Below are positions 1 through 8,612 of a stretch of 64,000 nt of DNA, one piece after another (position 1 is the first letter of the stretch; each line of letters starts with the position of its first letter). Made by a program: the position numbers and the translations under genes. Source of the stretch: UBA5603 sp964501315 (lineage in GTDB: Bacteria; Bacillota_I; Bacilli_A; Izemoplasmatales; Hujiaoplasmataceae); NCBI GenBank assembly GCA_964501315.1, contig CAZCSO010000002.1, positions 62,001 through 126,000 of the forward strand, read 5' to 3'. The notes under the pieces were generated by a model. The model did no database searches and was not told where the DNA came from. It saw only the letters and a program-made list of their open reading frames with translations.

Positions 1-783
1 GCGTACTTCAAAAGCCGTTACGATAAAGGAGAACCCACCTACATCAACTGTCCGATGACAAAAGAAGAATACGATATTTGGTACGAACAATTGCTTAAAG
101 CGGAATGCGTCATTCCACACGACTTCGAACTTAAGCTATTTGAAGGATGCATGCCGTTTGAAGAAATGGCACGCAGAGGCGAACACACGCTTCGTTATGG
201 GCCTTTGAAGCCCGTTGGCCTTGAAAAAGAAAAAGGAAAACGTCCGTATGCTGTCGTACAATTACGACAGGACAATCAAGAAGGCACGCTTTATAATATC
301 GTTGGATTCCAAACGCATTTAACGTTTCCGGAACAACGGAAAATCATCCGCTTGATTCCCGGACTCGAAAATGCCGAGATTGTCCGTTATGGCGTCATGC
401 ACCGAAATTCATTTGTCAACGCTCCAAGAGTCTTAAATCGGTATTATCAAATGAAAGATCATCCGAATTACTTCATTGCCGGTCAACTATCGGGAGTAGA
501 AGGATATGTTGAAAGCGCTGGATCTGGGCTGATTGCTGGAATACAGATGGCCCGATACCTTTCGAATAAACCCTTTATCGAATTTCCTCAAACCACGGCA
601 TTGGGAGCTCAGTCGCTGTACTTCGAAACGTCCGATGTAGCGACGTTTCAACCCATGAATATCAATTTTGGATTGTTTCTTCCACTGGATAAAGCTACTA
701 CGAAAAAAGACAAAAAAAGTGCTTTTGTCGAGCGTTCGCTCGAAAAAATAAATGAAATTAAGGAACGGGATTTGATTGACTAA
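1..783 (+). CDS. trmFO: TrmFO, folate-dependent tRNA U54 methyltransferase (5'-truncated by the window edge)
   Basis: Only the C-terminal 260 residues are present; the reading frame is open from base 1, so the ATG at 55 is internal. TrmFO is an FAD enzyme that uses methylenetetrahydrofolate to make 5-methyluridine-54 in the tRNA T-loop, in the cytoplasm. Family landmarks seen are RYDKGE followed by NCPM near the start, EGCMP with one of the conserved cysteines, KPVGLE, YAVVQLRQ, NIVGFQTHL, LIPGLENAEIVRYGVMHRN, and GQLSGVEGYVESAGSG near the FAD-binding end. The last 8 bp overlap the TTG start of the recombinase gene, as in the gid-codV arrangement of Bacillus. Identification is firm; the missing N-terminus simply lies outside the window. 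Confidence 0.95.
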   Translation, partial: AYFKSRYDKGEPTYINCPMTKEEYDIWYEQLLKAECVIPHDFELKLFEGCMPFEEMARRGEHTLRYGPLKPVGLEKEKGKRPYAVVQLRQDNQEGTLYNIVGFQTHLTFPEQRKIIRLIPGLENAEIVRYGVMHRNSFVNAPRVLNRYYQMKDHPNYFIAGQLSGVEGYVESAGSGLIAGIQMARYLSNKPFIEFPQTTALGAQSLYFETSDVATFQPMNINFGLFLPLDKATTKKDKKSAFVERSLEKINEIKERDLID

Positions 784-1690
784 TCAAGAATTGATTCAGT
801 ACTTTCAAGCTTATCTTGAAGATCAAAAACATTATTCTATCAACACCGTCGTCGCTTATACCGATGATATTTTGTCGTTGGATTCGTTTTTGACACAAGA
901 AGATTTAGGCGATATCTTTCATCTATCGGAACGTACTGCCAAATTTTACATTAGTTATTTGCACAATCGATATTCACCAAAATCCATTCGCAGAAAAATA
1001 TCGAGCGTTCGGACGCTATTTGACTTATTGATGACTGATCAGTTGTTATCGGTTAATCCTTTTGCGAATGTCGCATTACCGAAAGTAGAGAAGAGTTTAC
1101 CCAAATTCATCTACGAAAACGAACTGTCTGATTTTTTGGATCACATCGATACGACAACTCTCAAAGGGAAACGCGATTTAGCGTTATTTGAGTTGCTGTA
1201 CGGTGCAGGTCTTCGTGTTAGCGAGCTCGTTCAACTTAAATTGAACGAAATCGATTTGCATACAAAGACGTTATTGATTCATGGTAAAGGCTCAAAAGAC
1301 CGCTACGTTCCCATTCATCAAACGGCTATTGATCGTATGAATGATTATCTGGTTTTGGTTCGACCCGTGTTCAAAGCCCGAAACGACAAACCCGATGATC
1401 GCACCTTATTTTTAAACTTTAAAGGGTTCGCTTTAACAACGCGAGGTGTGCGTGACATATTGGACAAAGAAATATCGCGTCAAGCCTTGACACTGAATGT
1501 GACGCCTCATTCCTTTCGCCATTCGTTCGCTACCCATCTTCTTAATCACGGAGTTGATTTGAGAACGGTTCAAGAATTACTGGGGCATGTTAGCTTATCA
1601 ACGACTCAAATTTATACCAAAACATCCAACGAATCGTTAAAGAAGACTTTTTATACGTCACATCCAAGGGCGAAAAAAATAAATGATTAA
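776..1690 (+). CDS. xerC: Tyrosine recombinase XerC (CodV-like)
   Basis: Site-specific recombinase of the integrase family, expected to resolve chromosome dimers at dif together with a XerD partner. The N-terminal SAM-like DNA-binding domain spans about residues 1-90 and the catalytic domain follows. The full catalytic set is visible: R147 (GLRVSEL), K171 (HGKGSKD), H245 and R248 (HSFRH), H271 (LLGHVS) and nucleophile Y280. At 304 residues it is full length. It starts with TTG at 776, inside the trmFO stop region, with an AAGG ribosome site about 12 bases upstream; no ATG in frame fits better. Its place directly after trmFO matches codV/xerC in Bacilli, which favours XerC over XerD or a mobile-element integrase. 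Confidence 0.88.
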   Translation: MTNQELIQYFQAYLEDQKHYSINTVVAYTDDILSLDSFLTQEDLGDIFHLSERTAKFYISYLHNRYSPKSIRRKISSVRTLFDLLMTDQLLSVNPFANVALPKVEKSLPKFIYENELSDFLDHIDTTTLKGKRDLALFELLYGAGLRVSELVQLKLNEIDLHTKTLLIHGKGSKDRYVPIHQTAIDRMNDYLVLVRPVFKARNDKPDDRTLFLNFKGFALTTRGVRDILDKEISRQALTLNVTPHSFRHSFATHLLNHGVDLRTVQELLGHVSLSTTQIYTKTSNESLKKTFYTSHPRAKKIND

Positions 1691-2165
1691 TATTGTCGTT
1701 ATTGCCGTCGGAAAACTGAAAGAGTCGTATTTGATAGAGGGCGTAAAAGAATACCGAAAACGTATTGAAAAGTACGCAAAAGTCGAGATAATTGAACTCC
1801 CTGATGAAAAAAATCCCAGCAATGATTCGTTAGCTGAGATTCAAAGAATAAAGGAGATGGAAGGGAAAGCCATCCTTCAAAAACTACCGAAAGACGGAAC
1901 GCTCATTACCCTTGAAATTGAGGGGGAAATGGTTTCATCAGAAGAATTGGCTTCATCCATTGATTCATGGACGCAGTTTCAAGGGAATCGGCTCATTTTC
2001 ATCATCGGAGGATCGCATGGACTATCCGACGAGGTGAAAGCCAAAGCAAATCAAGCATTATCGTTTTCTAAGATGACTTTTCCTCATCAGTTGATGCGAC
2101 TCATCTTGATGGAACAACTTTACCGCGCTTTGTCGATTCTCAATCACAGTAGCTATCATAAATAA
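1683..2165 (+). CDS. rlmH: RlmH, 23S rRNA pseudouridine-1915 N3-methyltransferase
   Basis: SPOUT-family methyltransferase that methylates pseudouridine 1915 in helix 69 of 23S rRNA on assembled 70S ribosomes. The 160-residue length is exactly typical. The SAM-binding knot shows FIIGGSHGLSDEV (GGSHG at 109-113) and the C-terminal family signature FPHQLMRLILMEQLYRA. The start overlaps the xerC stop by 8 bp, indicating translational coupling in a trmFO-xerC-rlmH operon. A hairpin terminator follows directly after the stop. No anomalies seen. Confidence 0.96.
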   Translation: MINIVVIAVGKLKESYLIEGVKEYRKRIEKYAKVEIIELPDEKNPSNDSLAEIQRIKEMEGKAILQKLPKDGTLITLEIEGEMVSSEELASSIDSWTQFQGNRLIFIIGGSHGLSDEVKAKANQALSFSKMTFPHQLMRLILMEQLYRALSILNHSSYHK

Positions 2166-2168
2166 AAA

Positions 2169-2198
2169 AATCCGAATGCGAATTCGGATTATTTTTTT
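2169..2198. terminator. Bidirectional intrinsic terminator between rlmH and pepT
   Basis: A perfect 9-bp stem (AATCCGAAT, 2169-2177, with ATTCGGATT, 2182-2190) closes a GCGA tetraloop of the stable GNRA type. It is followed by a T-run on the plus strand and preceded by an A-run, which is a T-run for the minus strand. It can therefore stop both convergent transcripts; the stem overlaps the pepT stop codon. Confidence 0.85.
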
Positions 2199-3409
2199 AC
2201 TATGTCTTGAATGATTGTTTTAACAATCTCAACGGCTTGATCCATTTCTTGAATGTCAGCGTATTCGTAGGGACCATGGAAATTATAGCCTCCGGTACCG
2301 AGATTGGGACAGGGAAGGCCCATGTACGTTAATCGCGCACCGTCGGTTCCGCCGCGAATGGGCTCGACAATGGGGTCAATGCCTTGTTGACGTATGGCAT
2401 TCATGGCCAAATCGATGATGGTTGGATGTTGATCGAGAATTGTCTTCATGTTGTAGTACGAATCTTCAATCACCAGTTCGCAGCGTTCTGCCTTGTAGGC
2501 TTGATTCATTCGATTTTTTGCTTCTACAAACGATTGTTTTTGATTTTCAAACTCTTGTTTGTCATGGTTTCTGATAATGTATTGAGTTCTGGCAAGTTCA
2601 CACGCACCGATGATGTGGCTTAAATGATTGAATCCTTCGTAACCGGAAGTGGTTTCGGGTCGTTTTTCTTTGGAAAGCATGGAATCAAATTCATATGCCA
2701 GGTTAATGGCGTTAATCATTTTGTTTTTAGCAGATCCCGGATGAACGGAAACGCCATGAAAGGTCAACTTAGCGGATGCGGCGTTAAAATTTTCATAAGC
2801 AATTTCACCGACAGCAGAACCATCGAGTGTGAACCCAAAATCAGCGTCAATCGCGTCAATGTTGATATAATCGGTACCTCTGCCTACTTCTTCATCGGGT
2901 GTAAATACAATTCGAATTTCACCGTGCAGAACGGATGGATTGGATTGAAGGTAATCGACAACGGTCATTATTTCGGCGACGCCGGCTTTATCGTCGGCTC
3001 CCAAAAGGGTTGTGCCGTCTGTCACAATCAGATCATGACCGATAGAGCGAGATAAATGCGGAAAGATTTCGGGACTTAACAAAATGTTTTTTTCTTTATT
3101 AAGGACAATCGAATCACCGTTGTAACTGTGAATAATTCTGGGTTTAATACCATTTCCGCTTGCATCTGGAGAGGTGTCGACATGGGCAATTAAAGCCAAC
3201 TTAGGAATTGACTTTGTCGTATTGGCGGGAATCTTTCCAATCACATATCCATAGTGATCAATCGACGCTTCTACCCCCATAGAGCGAAGTTCGTTCAGTA
3301 GGTGATTAAGCAATGTTAATTGCTGATTCGTTGACGGATACGTTTTTGAATCTGGATCGGATTGGGTATTAAAGGTGACATAATTAAGAAGACGTTCGTA
3401 TGCTTTCAT
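2189..3409 (-). CDS. pepT: Peptidase T (tripeptide aminopeptidase, M20B)
   Basis: Cytoplasmic di-zinc aminopeptidase that removes the N-terminal residue of tripeptides. M20 ligands are visible: H76 and D78 in AHVDTSPD, the bridging D139 in GADDKAG, E173/E174 in TPDEEVG, D196 in TLDGS, and the C-terminal GGYNFHGPYEY. The GGTDGARL motif of PepT is also present. An in-frame ATG lies 12 bases further upstream (3421), but its own GGAGGA sequence is a good ribosome site for the ATG at 3409, giving a 406-residue protein; I chose that start. A TATAAT on the minus strand at 3435-3440 may be its -10 box. It is convergent with rlmH. Confidence 0.95.
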   Translation of the reverse strand: MKAYERLLNYVTFNTQSDPDSKTYPSTNQQLTLLNHLLNELRSMGVEASIDHYGYVIGKIPANTTKSIPKLALIAHVDTSPDASGNGIKPRIIHSYNGDSIVLNKEKNILLSPEIFPHLSRSIGHDLIVTDGTTLLGADDKAGVAEIMTVVDYLQSNPSVLHGEIRIVFTPDEEVGRGTDYINIDAIDADFGFTLDGSAVGEIAYENFNAASAKLTFHGVSVHPGSAKNKMINAINLAYEFDSMLSKEKRPETTSGYEGFNHLSHIIGACELARTQYIIRNHDKQEFENQKQSFVEAKNRMNQAYKAERCELVIEDSYYNMKTILDQHPTIIDLAMNAIRQQGIDPIVEPIRGGTDGARLTYMGLPCPNLGTGGYNFHGPYEYADIQEMDQAVEIVKTIIQDIVKK

Positions 3410-3560
3410 AAATTCCTCCATGATTGTATACTCTATTATAACGTATTTCTGCGAGAATTGAATGAATTTTTACTTGACCACCGAAAAATGAATGATACGA
3501 TACTTTGGCATATTTTCCGAATAAAAACGGTTATTTATTGATATTGCTCTTATGATTTTA

Positions 3561-3569
3561 TGATATAAT
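3561..3569 (+). promoter_or_regulatory. Extended -10 promoter of the esterase-acyltransferase operon
   Basis: TGATATAAT (TGn-TATAAT) lies 30 bases before the start codon at 3599. The best upstream hexamer, TTGATA at 3538, is 20 bases away, so the extended -10 probably dominates. Confidence 0.6.
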
Positions 3570-3598
3570 GAGACTAATTTCAGGAAAGGACGATATCC

Positions 3599-4540
3599 AT
3601 GCTTGAAATATCATTTTCTAAGAAGACCCTACGCGGAAGCCTCGCAAAACAAGTTTTACGACTTTCAAAAAAACTCTTTATCAAAAACCCAATCTATTCT
3701 GACAAGAGTTTCGGGAAGCTATACTCATTGACGGTCACGGATTCGTTTCGATATCCCAAAGACATTCAGTCGGAGTGGATTACCTTATCCCATTGTCGAA
3801 TGGAAAAAATCGCTTCGATGCGGTTGGAATCGAAGAATGCAATTCTACAATTGCACGGTGGCGCTTACGTGAAGCCTTACAGTGATACGTACCGTCGTTC
3901 TGCGATTCAGTACCTCCGCCGATCCGAAGGAGCGAACGTGTTTTCGTTAGATTATCGAGTTGCGCCCGAAAATCCCTTTCCCGCTGCATTAGACGATGCG
4001 GTTGAAGCCTACCAGTACTTGATTCATTTAGGATTTCTTCCAAACCATATTATTGTGGTTGGCGACAGCGCCGGCGGTGGGTTGACATTAGCGATGACCA
4101 TGAAGTTACGATCGATGAAACAACCGTTGCCCAAAGCGTTATTAACCATGTCCGCATGGACCGATTTGGCTTCATCGGGTGAGTCGTACATAAAAAATCA
4201 AAATCTTGACCCCATGCTGGGAGACCACCTATTACCACTACAGAATCACGAGTATGTCGGTAATCATGATCGAAAAGATCCCTACATATCGCCGGTTTAT
4301 GGAACCTTTGAAGCGTTTCCACCCATGATGATGCACGTCGGTACTCACGAAGTTCTTGAAAGCGACACATTGATGGTTGCGAAAAAGGCCAGCGATGCGG
4401 GAGTCAACGTTAAATTGACGCTCTACCGCGGAATGTTTCATGTATTTCAATTGGCGTTTGGATTAATTCCAGAATCAAAAAAGGCCTGGAATGAAATTGA
4501 ACTGTTTTTGAAAGAACAATTTGCAAATACTAACGAATGA
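3599..4540 (+). CDS. Alpha/beta hydrolase of the hormone-sensitive-lipase family
   Basis: Predicted carboxylesterase that cleaves short- or medium-chain esters. It has the oxyanion-hole HGGAY motif (86-90), the nucleophile elbow GDSAGG (Ser157), a likely catalytic acid Glu251 in THEVLE, and His281 in MFHVFQ. The 313-residue length fits Abhydrolase_3. No signal peptide is seen, so it is probably cytoplasmic or membrane-associated. It has an AGGAAAGG ribosome site and is the first gene of a tight group with an acyltransferase-like gene (13-base gap) and a zinc-ribbon membrane protein, suggesting a shared ester or acyl-transfer pathway. The substrate cannot be told. Confidence 0.85.
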   Translation: MLEISFSKKTLRGSLAKQVLRLSKKLFIKNPIYSDKSFGKLYSLTVTDSFRYPKDIQSEWITLSHCRMEKIASMRLESKNAILQLHGGAYVKPYSDTYRRSAIQYLRRSEGANVFSLDYRVAPENPFPAALDDAVEAYQYLIHLGFLPNHIIVVGDSAGGGLTLAMTMKLRSMKQPLPKALLTMSAWTDLASSGESYIKNQNLDPMLGDHLLPLQNHEYVGNHDRKDPYISPVYGTFEAFPPMMMHVGTHEVLESDTLMVAKKASDAGVNVKLTLYRGMFHVFQLAFGLIPESKKAWNEIELFLKEQFANTNE

Positions 4541-4553
4541 AAGAAGGATTACC

Positions 4554-5858
4554 ATGTCAAAACACCACTCACGTAGCGATTGGTATAAACTTGACAACGC
4601 TGGGAAAATCTTTCCAGCCGTATCAAACAAAAAAGAAACCAATACCTTTCGAGTACAAATGGTTCTCAAAGAACCGATTGATAAAGAATTATTACAATTA
4701 GCTGCCGATACGATTATCGAACGATTCCCGATGTTTAAAGTCCGTTTAAAAAGCGGTTTTTTCTGGAATTATTTGGATTACAACGAACGGCCTTTTTACG
4801 TACAACCCTTAACGCATCATGTTTGCGGACCGTTAAGTCCCAAGGAGAACAACGGTTATTTGTTTCAAATTTATTATCGAGGATCGGTAATTGCAATTGA
4901 AATGTTCCATGCTCTCGCCGATGGAACAGGAGCAATCACCCTTCTTAAATCGCTTGTCTATGAATACCTATTACTCAAAGGTTATAAAGTTATGCCCGAC
5001 AATTTGATTCTTACGCGTGATTCATTACCACGTTCTGAAGAATATGCCGATGCGCAAGCCATCTATTATAATCCCAATAATCGCAAGCATGTCAAAGAAG
5101 AAAAAGCGTTTCATGTTAAGGGAACGTATATTGATGATGATAACATCGGACTCATTTCCGGTACACTTTCTACTAAAAAAATGGTTGAATTGGCTCGATC
5201 TCATCAAGCAACAATTACCGAATACCTAACAGCCTTGACAATGGATACAATCTACAAAACGCAAATCAAATATCGAGAACATTTGGCTTACAATGCAAAA
5301 CCAGTCAAGATTTTCGTGCCGGTTAATATGCGAAAGCATTTCCCATCGGAAACATTACGGAATTTTTCGATTTTCGTCAAATCGGATCTTAAGATGAATC
5401 GTCCGGATATTACCTTCGACGAAATCTTAGCGTTGGTTAAAGAACAATTCAAAGCCGGTATGACAAAAGAAGAACTGATTCGAAAAATGAGTGAAAATTT
5501 TGCGTTTGAACGCAATATTTTCCTGAGAATTACACCCTATTTCCTAAAAAAATATGCGTTAAAAATCGGCTATGCGATCATGGGTATGACCTTAAACACC
5601 TTAAGTCTATCGAATATGGGAGCGATGGAACTGCCAGCCTCAATGCAACCCTATGTTGACAATGTGTCGGCAGCCGTCTATTCAGGAAAGCATAATACCA
5701 TCAACATCGCCATTGCCTCTTTTCAAGATAAGTTCAAGATTACGTTCACACGATCCATTATTGAAACGACGATTGAACGTGAATTTTTCCGCCATTTCAC
5801 GGCTTTGGGCATCGATGTCGAAATTGAAAGTAATTATGTGGAGGAATACTCATTATGA
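4554..5858 (+). CDS. Condensation-fold / alcohol-acetyltransferase-like protein
   Basis: 434-residue protein resembling the CoA-dependent acyltransferase superfamily (NRPS condensation domains, alcohol acetyltransferases). The key signature is H119-x3-D123-G124 in MFHALADGTG, corresponding to the HxxxDG active site of that fold. The N-terminal half carries RVQMVLKEPID and a FPMF motif like those of AATase proteins. I start at ATG 4554 (MSKHH), which has AGAAGGA upstream, not at the ATG 33 bases earlier inside the esterase. The stop overlaps the next ATG as ATGA, so the two proteins are translationally coupled. Acyl donor and acceptor are unknown; transfer of an acyl group to an alcohol or lipid is inference from the fold. 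Confidence 0.65.
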   Translation: MSKHHSRSDWYKLDNAGKIFPAVSNKKETNTFRVQMVLKEPIDKELLQLAADTIIERFPMFKVRLKSGFFWNYLDYNERPFYVQPLTHHVCGPLSPKENNGYLFQIYYRGSVIAIEMFHALADGTGAITLLKSLVYEYLLLKGYKVMPDNLILTRDSLPRSEEYADAQAIYYNPNNRKHVKEEKAFHVKGTYIDDDNIGLISGTLSTKKMVELARSHQATITEYLTALTMDTIYKTQIKYREHLAYNAKPVKIFVPVNMRKHFPSETLRNFSIFVKSDLKMNRPDITFDEILALVKEQFKAGMTKEELIRKMSENFAFERNIFLRITPYFLKKYALKIGYAIMGMTLNTLSLSNMGAMELPASMQPYVDNVSAAVYSGKHNTINIAIASFQDKFKITFTRSIIETTIEREFFRHFTALGIDVEIESNYVEEYSL

Positions 5859-6544
5859 AACACTGTGATAAATGCCACGTCGATATTCGCACCGAGCAGA
5901 AGTACTGTCCTCTTTGCCATCAAGTATTAACCGGTGATTCTGACCCGAACTTCAAAGAAACGTACCCGGATTATGTGCCGCTTAATCGAACCGTTTTACC
6001 ATTAACGAAACGGATTATGTTATTTATAACAGTCATTTCTATTTTGACGTTGGCCATCGTTAATTTTTTCACATATGATTCCAATCCCTCCTTATGGAGC
6101 TTGATTCCGATCGGTGCGACCTTGTATTTTTGGTTCGTAGTACGCTACGGAATTTTGTCAAAACAAAATATCGCGTTTAAATTAGCATTTTTAACCACCA
6201 TTCTTGTTTTGATATTGAACTTTATCGATCAAGAAGTGACCCTCAGCGTTGACGACAAAGGTTGGGCATTAAACTACGTTACACCTCTTGCGTTTTTGGC
6301 TTGTAATTTAGCGATTTCTTTCATCATTTGGATTAAACGCATCAATTACCGGGAATACTTAATCTACTTGTTGACGATTCTCGTATTTTCGTTGGTCCCG
6401 ATTGTTTTGTTGCTCGTGAATGTTATCACCGAAGAATGGCCCGCTGTTGCTTCCTTTGGAGCGGCATTGTTCATTCTATTGGTCATTATCTTCTTTTTCC
6501 CAAAATCCATTAAAAACGAAATCAAAAAGCGATTCCACCTATAA
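5855..6544 (+). CDS. Zinc-ribbon multi-pass membrane protein (DUF6320-like)
   Basis: 229 residues. The N-terminus is a four-cysteine zinc ribbon (C4, C7, C18, C21; KHCDKCH and YCPLCHQ) facing the cytoplasm, followed by about six hydrophobic segments from residue 49 onward. A short charged tail (IKNEIKKRF) closes the protein. The architecture is that of the DUF6320 family, of unknown function. It is fused by a 4-bp ATGA overlap to the acyltransferase-like gene, so a role as a membrane partner or channel for that enzyme is plausible but unproven. nagA follows after 12 bp. Confidence 0.6.
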   Translation: MKHCDKCHVDIRTEQKYCPLCHQVLTGDSDPNFKETYPDYVPLNRTVLPLTKRIMLFITVISILTLAIVNFFTYDSNPSLWSLIPIGATLYFWFVVRYGILSKQNIAFKLAFLTTILVLILNFIDQEVTLSVDDKGWALNYVTPLAFLACNLAISFIIWIKRINYREYLIYLLTILVFSLVPIVLLLVNVITEEWPAVASFGAALFILLVIIFFFPKSIKNEIKKRFHL

Positions 6545-6556
6545 AGGGGTGATGCT

Positions 6557-7714
6557 ATGCGCATTCTTATTAGAAACGGTTCATTGGTGTTAGAAGATGC
6601 GATTATCCAAGCCAATTTGGTCATCGATGATACACTTATCTCCGCCATTACCGATGAAGACGTCAAAGCGGATGTTGTCATGGACGCTACGAATAAAATC
6701 GTTATTCCAGGCATGATTGATATCCATCTCCATGGGGGAGCTGGTTTTGATTTCATGAATACTGATCCGCAAGCTATTCAAATCATAACGGATTATCATT
6801 TAAGTCATGGTGCGACCTCTCAAGTACCGACCACCGTGTCGGCTTCCGATGAAGCGATTGAAGATTTTTTGAAGCGATATCAAAAAGCCGTCAATTCGTC
6901 AAAACTCAATGCTCGATTGTTGGGTATTCATCTCGAAGGTCCGTATTTATCGGAAGATAAAAAAGGAGCGCATCAATTGGATCAACTTAAGGTTCCATCC
7001 ATATCGACGATGAAGCGCTGGATTGAGACGTTTCCATTTATTAGCCGCGTGACGATTGCACCGGAATTGGATCGAGATTTTGAACTGGGGAAATTTCTAA
7101 ATTACTTTGGTATCAATGCTTCCATAGGCCACTCAAACGCCTATGGGCATATCATCCATGAAGCAATTGAAAACGGCTATACCAGTTTCACACATCTTTA
7201 TAATGCCATGTCCTCGGTCATGTCAGTAGACGGTAAAAAAGAAGCGGGTGTTGCCGAGATGGCCTTGCTTGAAAAAACAACGTATGCCGAAATTATCGCT
7301 GACGGCCATCATGTTCCAAAAGAACTGATTCAATTAGCCTATTGGATTAAAACTCCAGATTATCTTATCGGTGTTTCCGATTGCCTGTCGCCTGCGGGAT
7401 CCAACGAATCACGATATTATTTGGGTTCGGGTGATTCGGCGGTAGAAATTGTTGTCAACGGGGCTGCTTATTTGAAAAACGAACGCCGCTTGGCCGGATC
7501 GATTGCTTCCGTTGATGATCTTTTAAGGATGTTTGTATCCATGAATATCCCGTTGATTGATGCGGTTAAAATGCTTTCACTCTCACCGGCTAAATTATTA
7601 AAAAAGGACACTGAAATTGGATCAATTCGTGTCCATAAAAAAGCAGATATCGTTATTCTAGATGAATCAATGAAGGTCGAGCATGTCCTATGCAATGGCC
7701 GCATTTGGAAATAA
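6557..7714 (+). CDS. nagA: N-acetylglucosamine-6-phosphate deacetylase
   Basis: Amidohydrolase that converts GlcNAc-6-phosphate to glucosamine-6-phosphate and acetate, in amino-sugar and cell-wall recycling. Metal and catalytic residues are visible: H57-x-H59 (DIHLHGG), E127 (HLEGPYL), H192 (IGHSNA), H213 (THLYNAMS) and the catalytic D275 (VSDCLS). The length of 385 residues is typical. An AAAGGGGTG ribosome site precedes ATG 6557. It is the last gene of the esterase operon; nagB is not next to it. Its 3' end overlaps the convergent pseudouridine synthase gene by 27 bp, with no terminator between them. Confidence 0.95.
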   Translation: MRILIRNGSLVLEDAIIQANLVIDDTLISAITDEDVKADVVMDATNKIVIPGMIDIHLHGGAGFDFMNTDPQAIQIITDYHLSHGATSQVPTTVSASDEAIEDFLKRYQKAVNSSKLNARLLGIHLEGPYLSEDKKGAHQLDQLKVPSISTMKRWIETFPFISRVTIAPELDRDFELGKFLNYFGINASIGHSNAYGHIIHEAIENGYTSFTHLYNAMSSVMSVDGKKEAGVAEMALLEKTTYAEIIADGHHVPKELIQLAYWIKTPDYLIGVSDCLSPAGSNESRYYLGSGDSAVEIVVNGAAYLKNERRLAGSIASVDDLLRMFVSMNIPLIDAVKMLSLSPAKLLKKDTEIGSIRVHKKADIVILDESMKVEHVLCNGRIWK

Positions 7715-8389
7715 AGAATGCGTACAGCCTCGATGAATTTCAATCGTTTTTCCATTCATGTAAGCGAAGATAGAGGATGCGTCTTTGATTGAGAAAACCA
7801 ATCGATAAGCACATAAAATCTGGGTTTTGATACCCAGTTTTTTATTGATGGAAGCATAGCCATACAAAGGATCGCCAACAATTGGATGATTGTGATGAGC
7901 CAAATGAGCGCGAATTTGATGGGTTTTGCCCGTTAACAATTCGACCGTCAAAAGACTTAAGCCTTGATACTCATCCAAGACTTTGTAACGGGTGACGATC
8001 CGTTTTGAATTGGGTAGTTCTTCCGAAGAAATACGGACGACGCTTTGTTCTGAATCTTTGAGTAAATAGTCGGTCAACGTTGCTTCGGGATAGTCAAAAT
8101 AGCCCACAACCCCACAGAGATAATGTTTCCGAATCTGTTTCTCAATGGCCAATCGATTGAGTTCTTTTATGGCTTCTTGTGTTTTTCCAATCATCACAAG
8201 ACCGGAAGTGTTGAAATCGAGTCGATTGATAACGCCATACGTGGGTGAACCATGATGGTCGGCCACTAAGGTTGTTATAACGTCGGGTTGATTCAGTTTT
8301 TTATCAGGATGCGTCAACATTCCTGCTGGTTTGTCGACAATAAGGATGAGCGCATCCTCATAGATGACGGATAGTGAATTGTTTTTCAT
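7688..8389 (-). CDS. RluA-family RNA pseudouridine synthase
   Basis: Isomerises specific uridines in rRNA or tRNA to pseudouridine. The catalytic Asp58 sits in NRLDFNTSGLV, the RluA-type HRLDxxTSG motif, and the C-terminal family box GKTHQIRAHLAHHNHPIVGDPLYG is intact. The 233-residue protein lacks an N-terminal S4 domain, so it resembles the shorter RluA/RluD-like enzymes; the exact target base is not predictable. I start at the ATG at 8389, preceded by AGAGGA, rather than the ATG 39 bases upstream. A minus-strand TATAAT lies at 8434-8439. Confidence 0.85.
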   Translation of the reverse strand: MKNNSLSVIYEDALILIVDKPAGMLTHPDKKLNQPDVITTLVADHHGSPTYGVINRLDFNTSGLVMIGKTQEAIKELNRLAIEKQIRKHYLCGVVGYFDYPEATLTDYLLKDSEQSVVRISSEELPNSKRIVTRYKVLDEYQGLSLLTVELLTGKTHQIRAHLAHHNHPIVGDPLYGYASINKKLGIKTQILCAYRLVFSIKDASSIFAYMNGKTIEIHRGCTHSLFPNAAIA

Positions 8390-8590
8390 GGATATTCCTC
8401 TATTTTTAAAGAAGCATTCTATATGCAAAATCTATTATATACTAGATTTGATTATTTAGAAAAGGATGTTGGACGAATGAACAAATAAAATCATGGTGGA
8501 TTGATTTTCCATTAATTCATTGGATGTAGATAAGAAAGACAAGTCGTCTAAACGATGAATTAAGCTTTTTATGTTTGTCCTACCAATAAA

Positions 8591-8612
8591 AAAATCCCAA
8601 TTACGGGATTTT
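8591..8612 (-). terminator. Intrinsic terminator of the potassium-channel gene
   Basis: Stem AAAATCCC (8591-8598) pairs with GGGATTTT (8605-8612) around a 6-base loop. On the minus strand it is followed by a run of Ts. The stem touches the stop codon. Confidence 0.75.

Noticed and set aside
776..1690. Integrase of a mobile element
   Set aside because: The trmFO-xerC context and lack of attachment sites or other element genes point to chromosomal XerC.
2384..3055. Plus-strand ORFs opposite pepT
   Set aside because: They have no ribosome sites and mirror the codons of a clearly real gene; shadows only.
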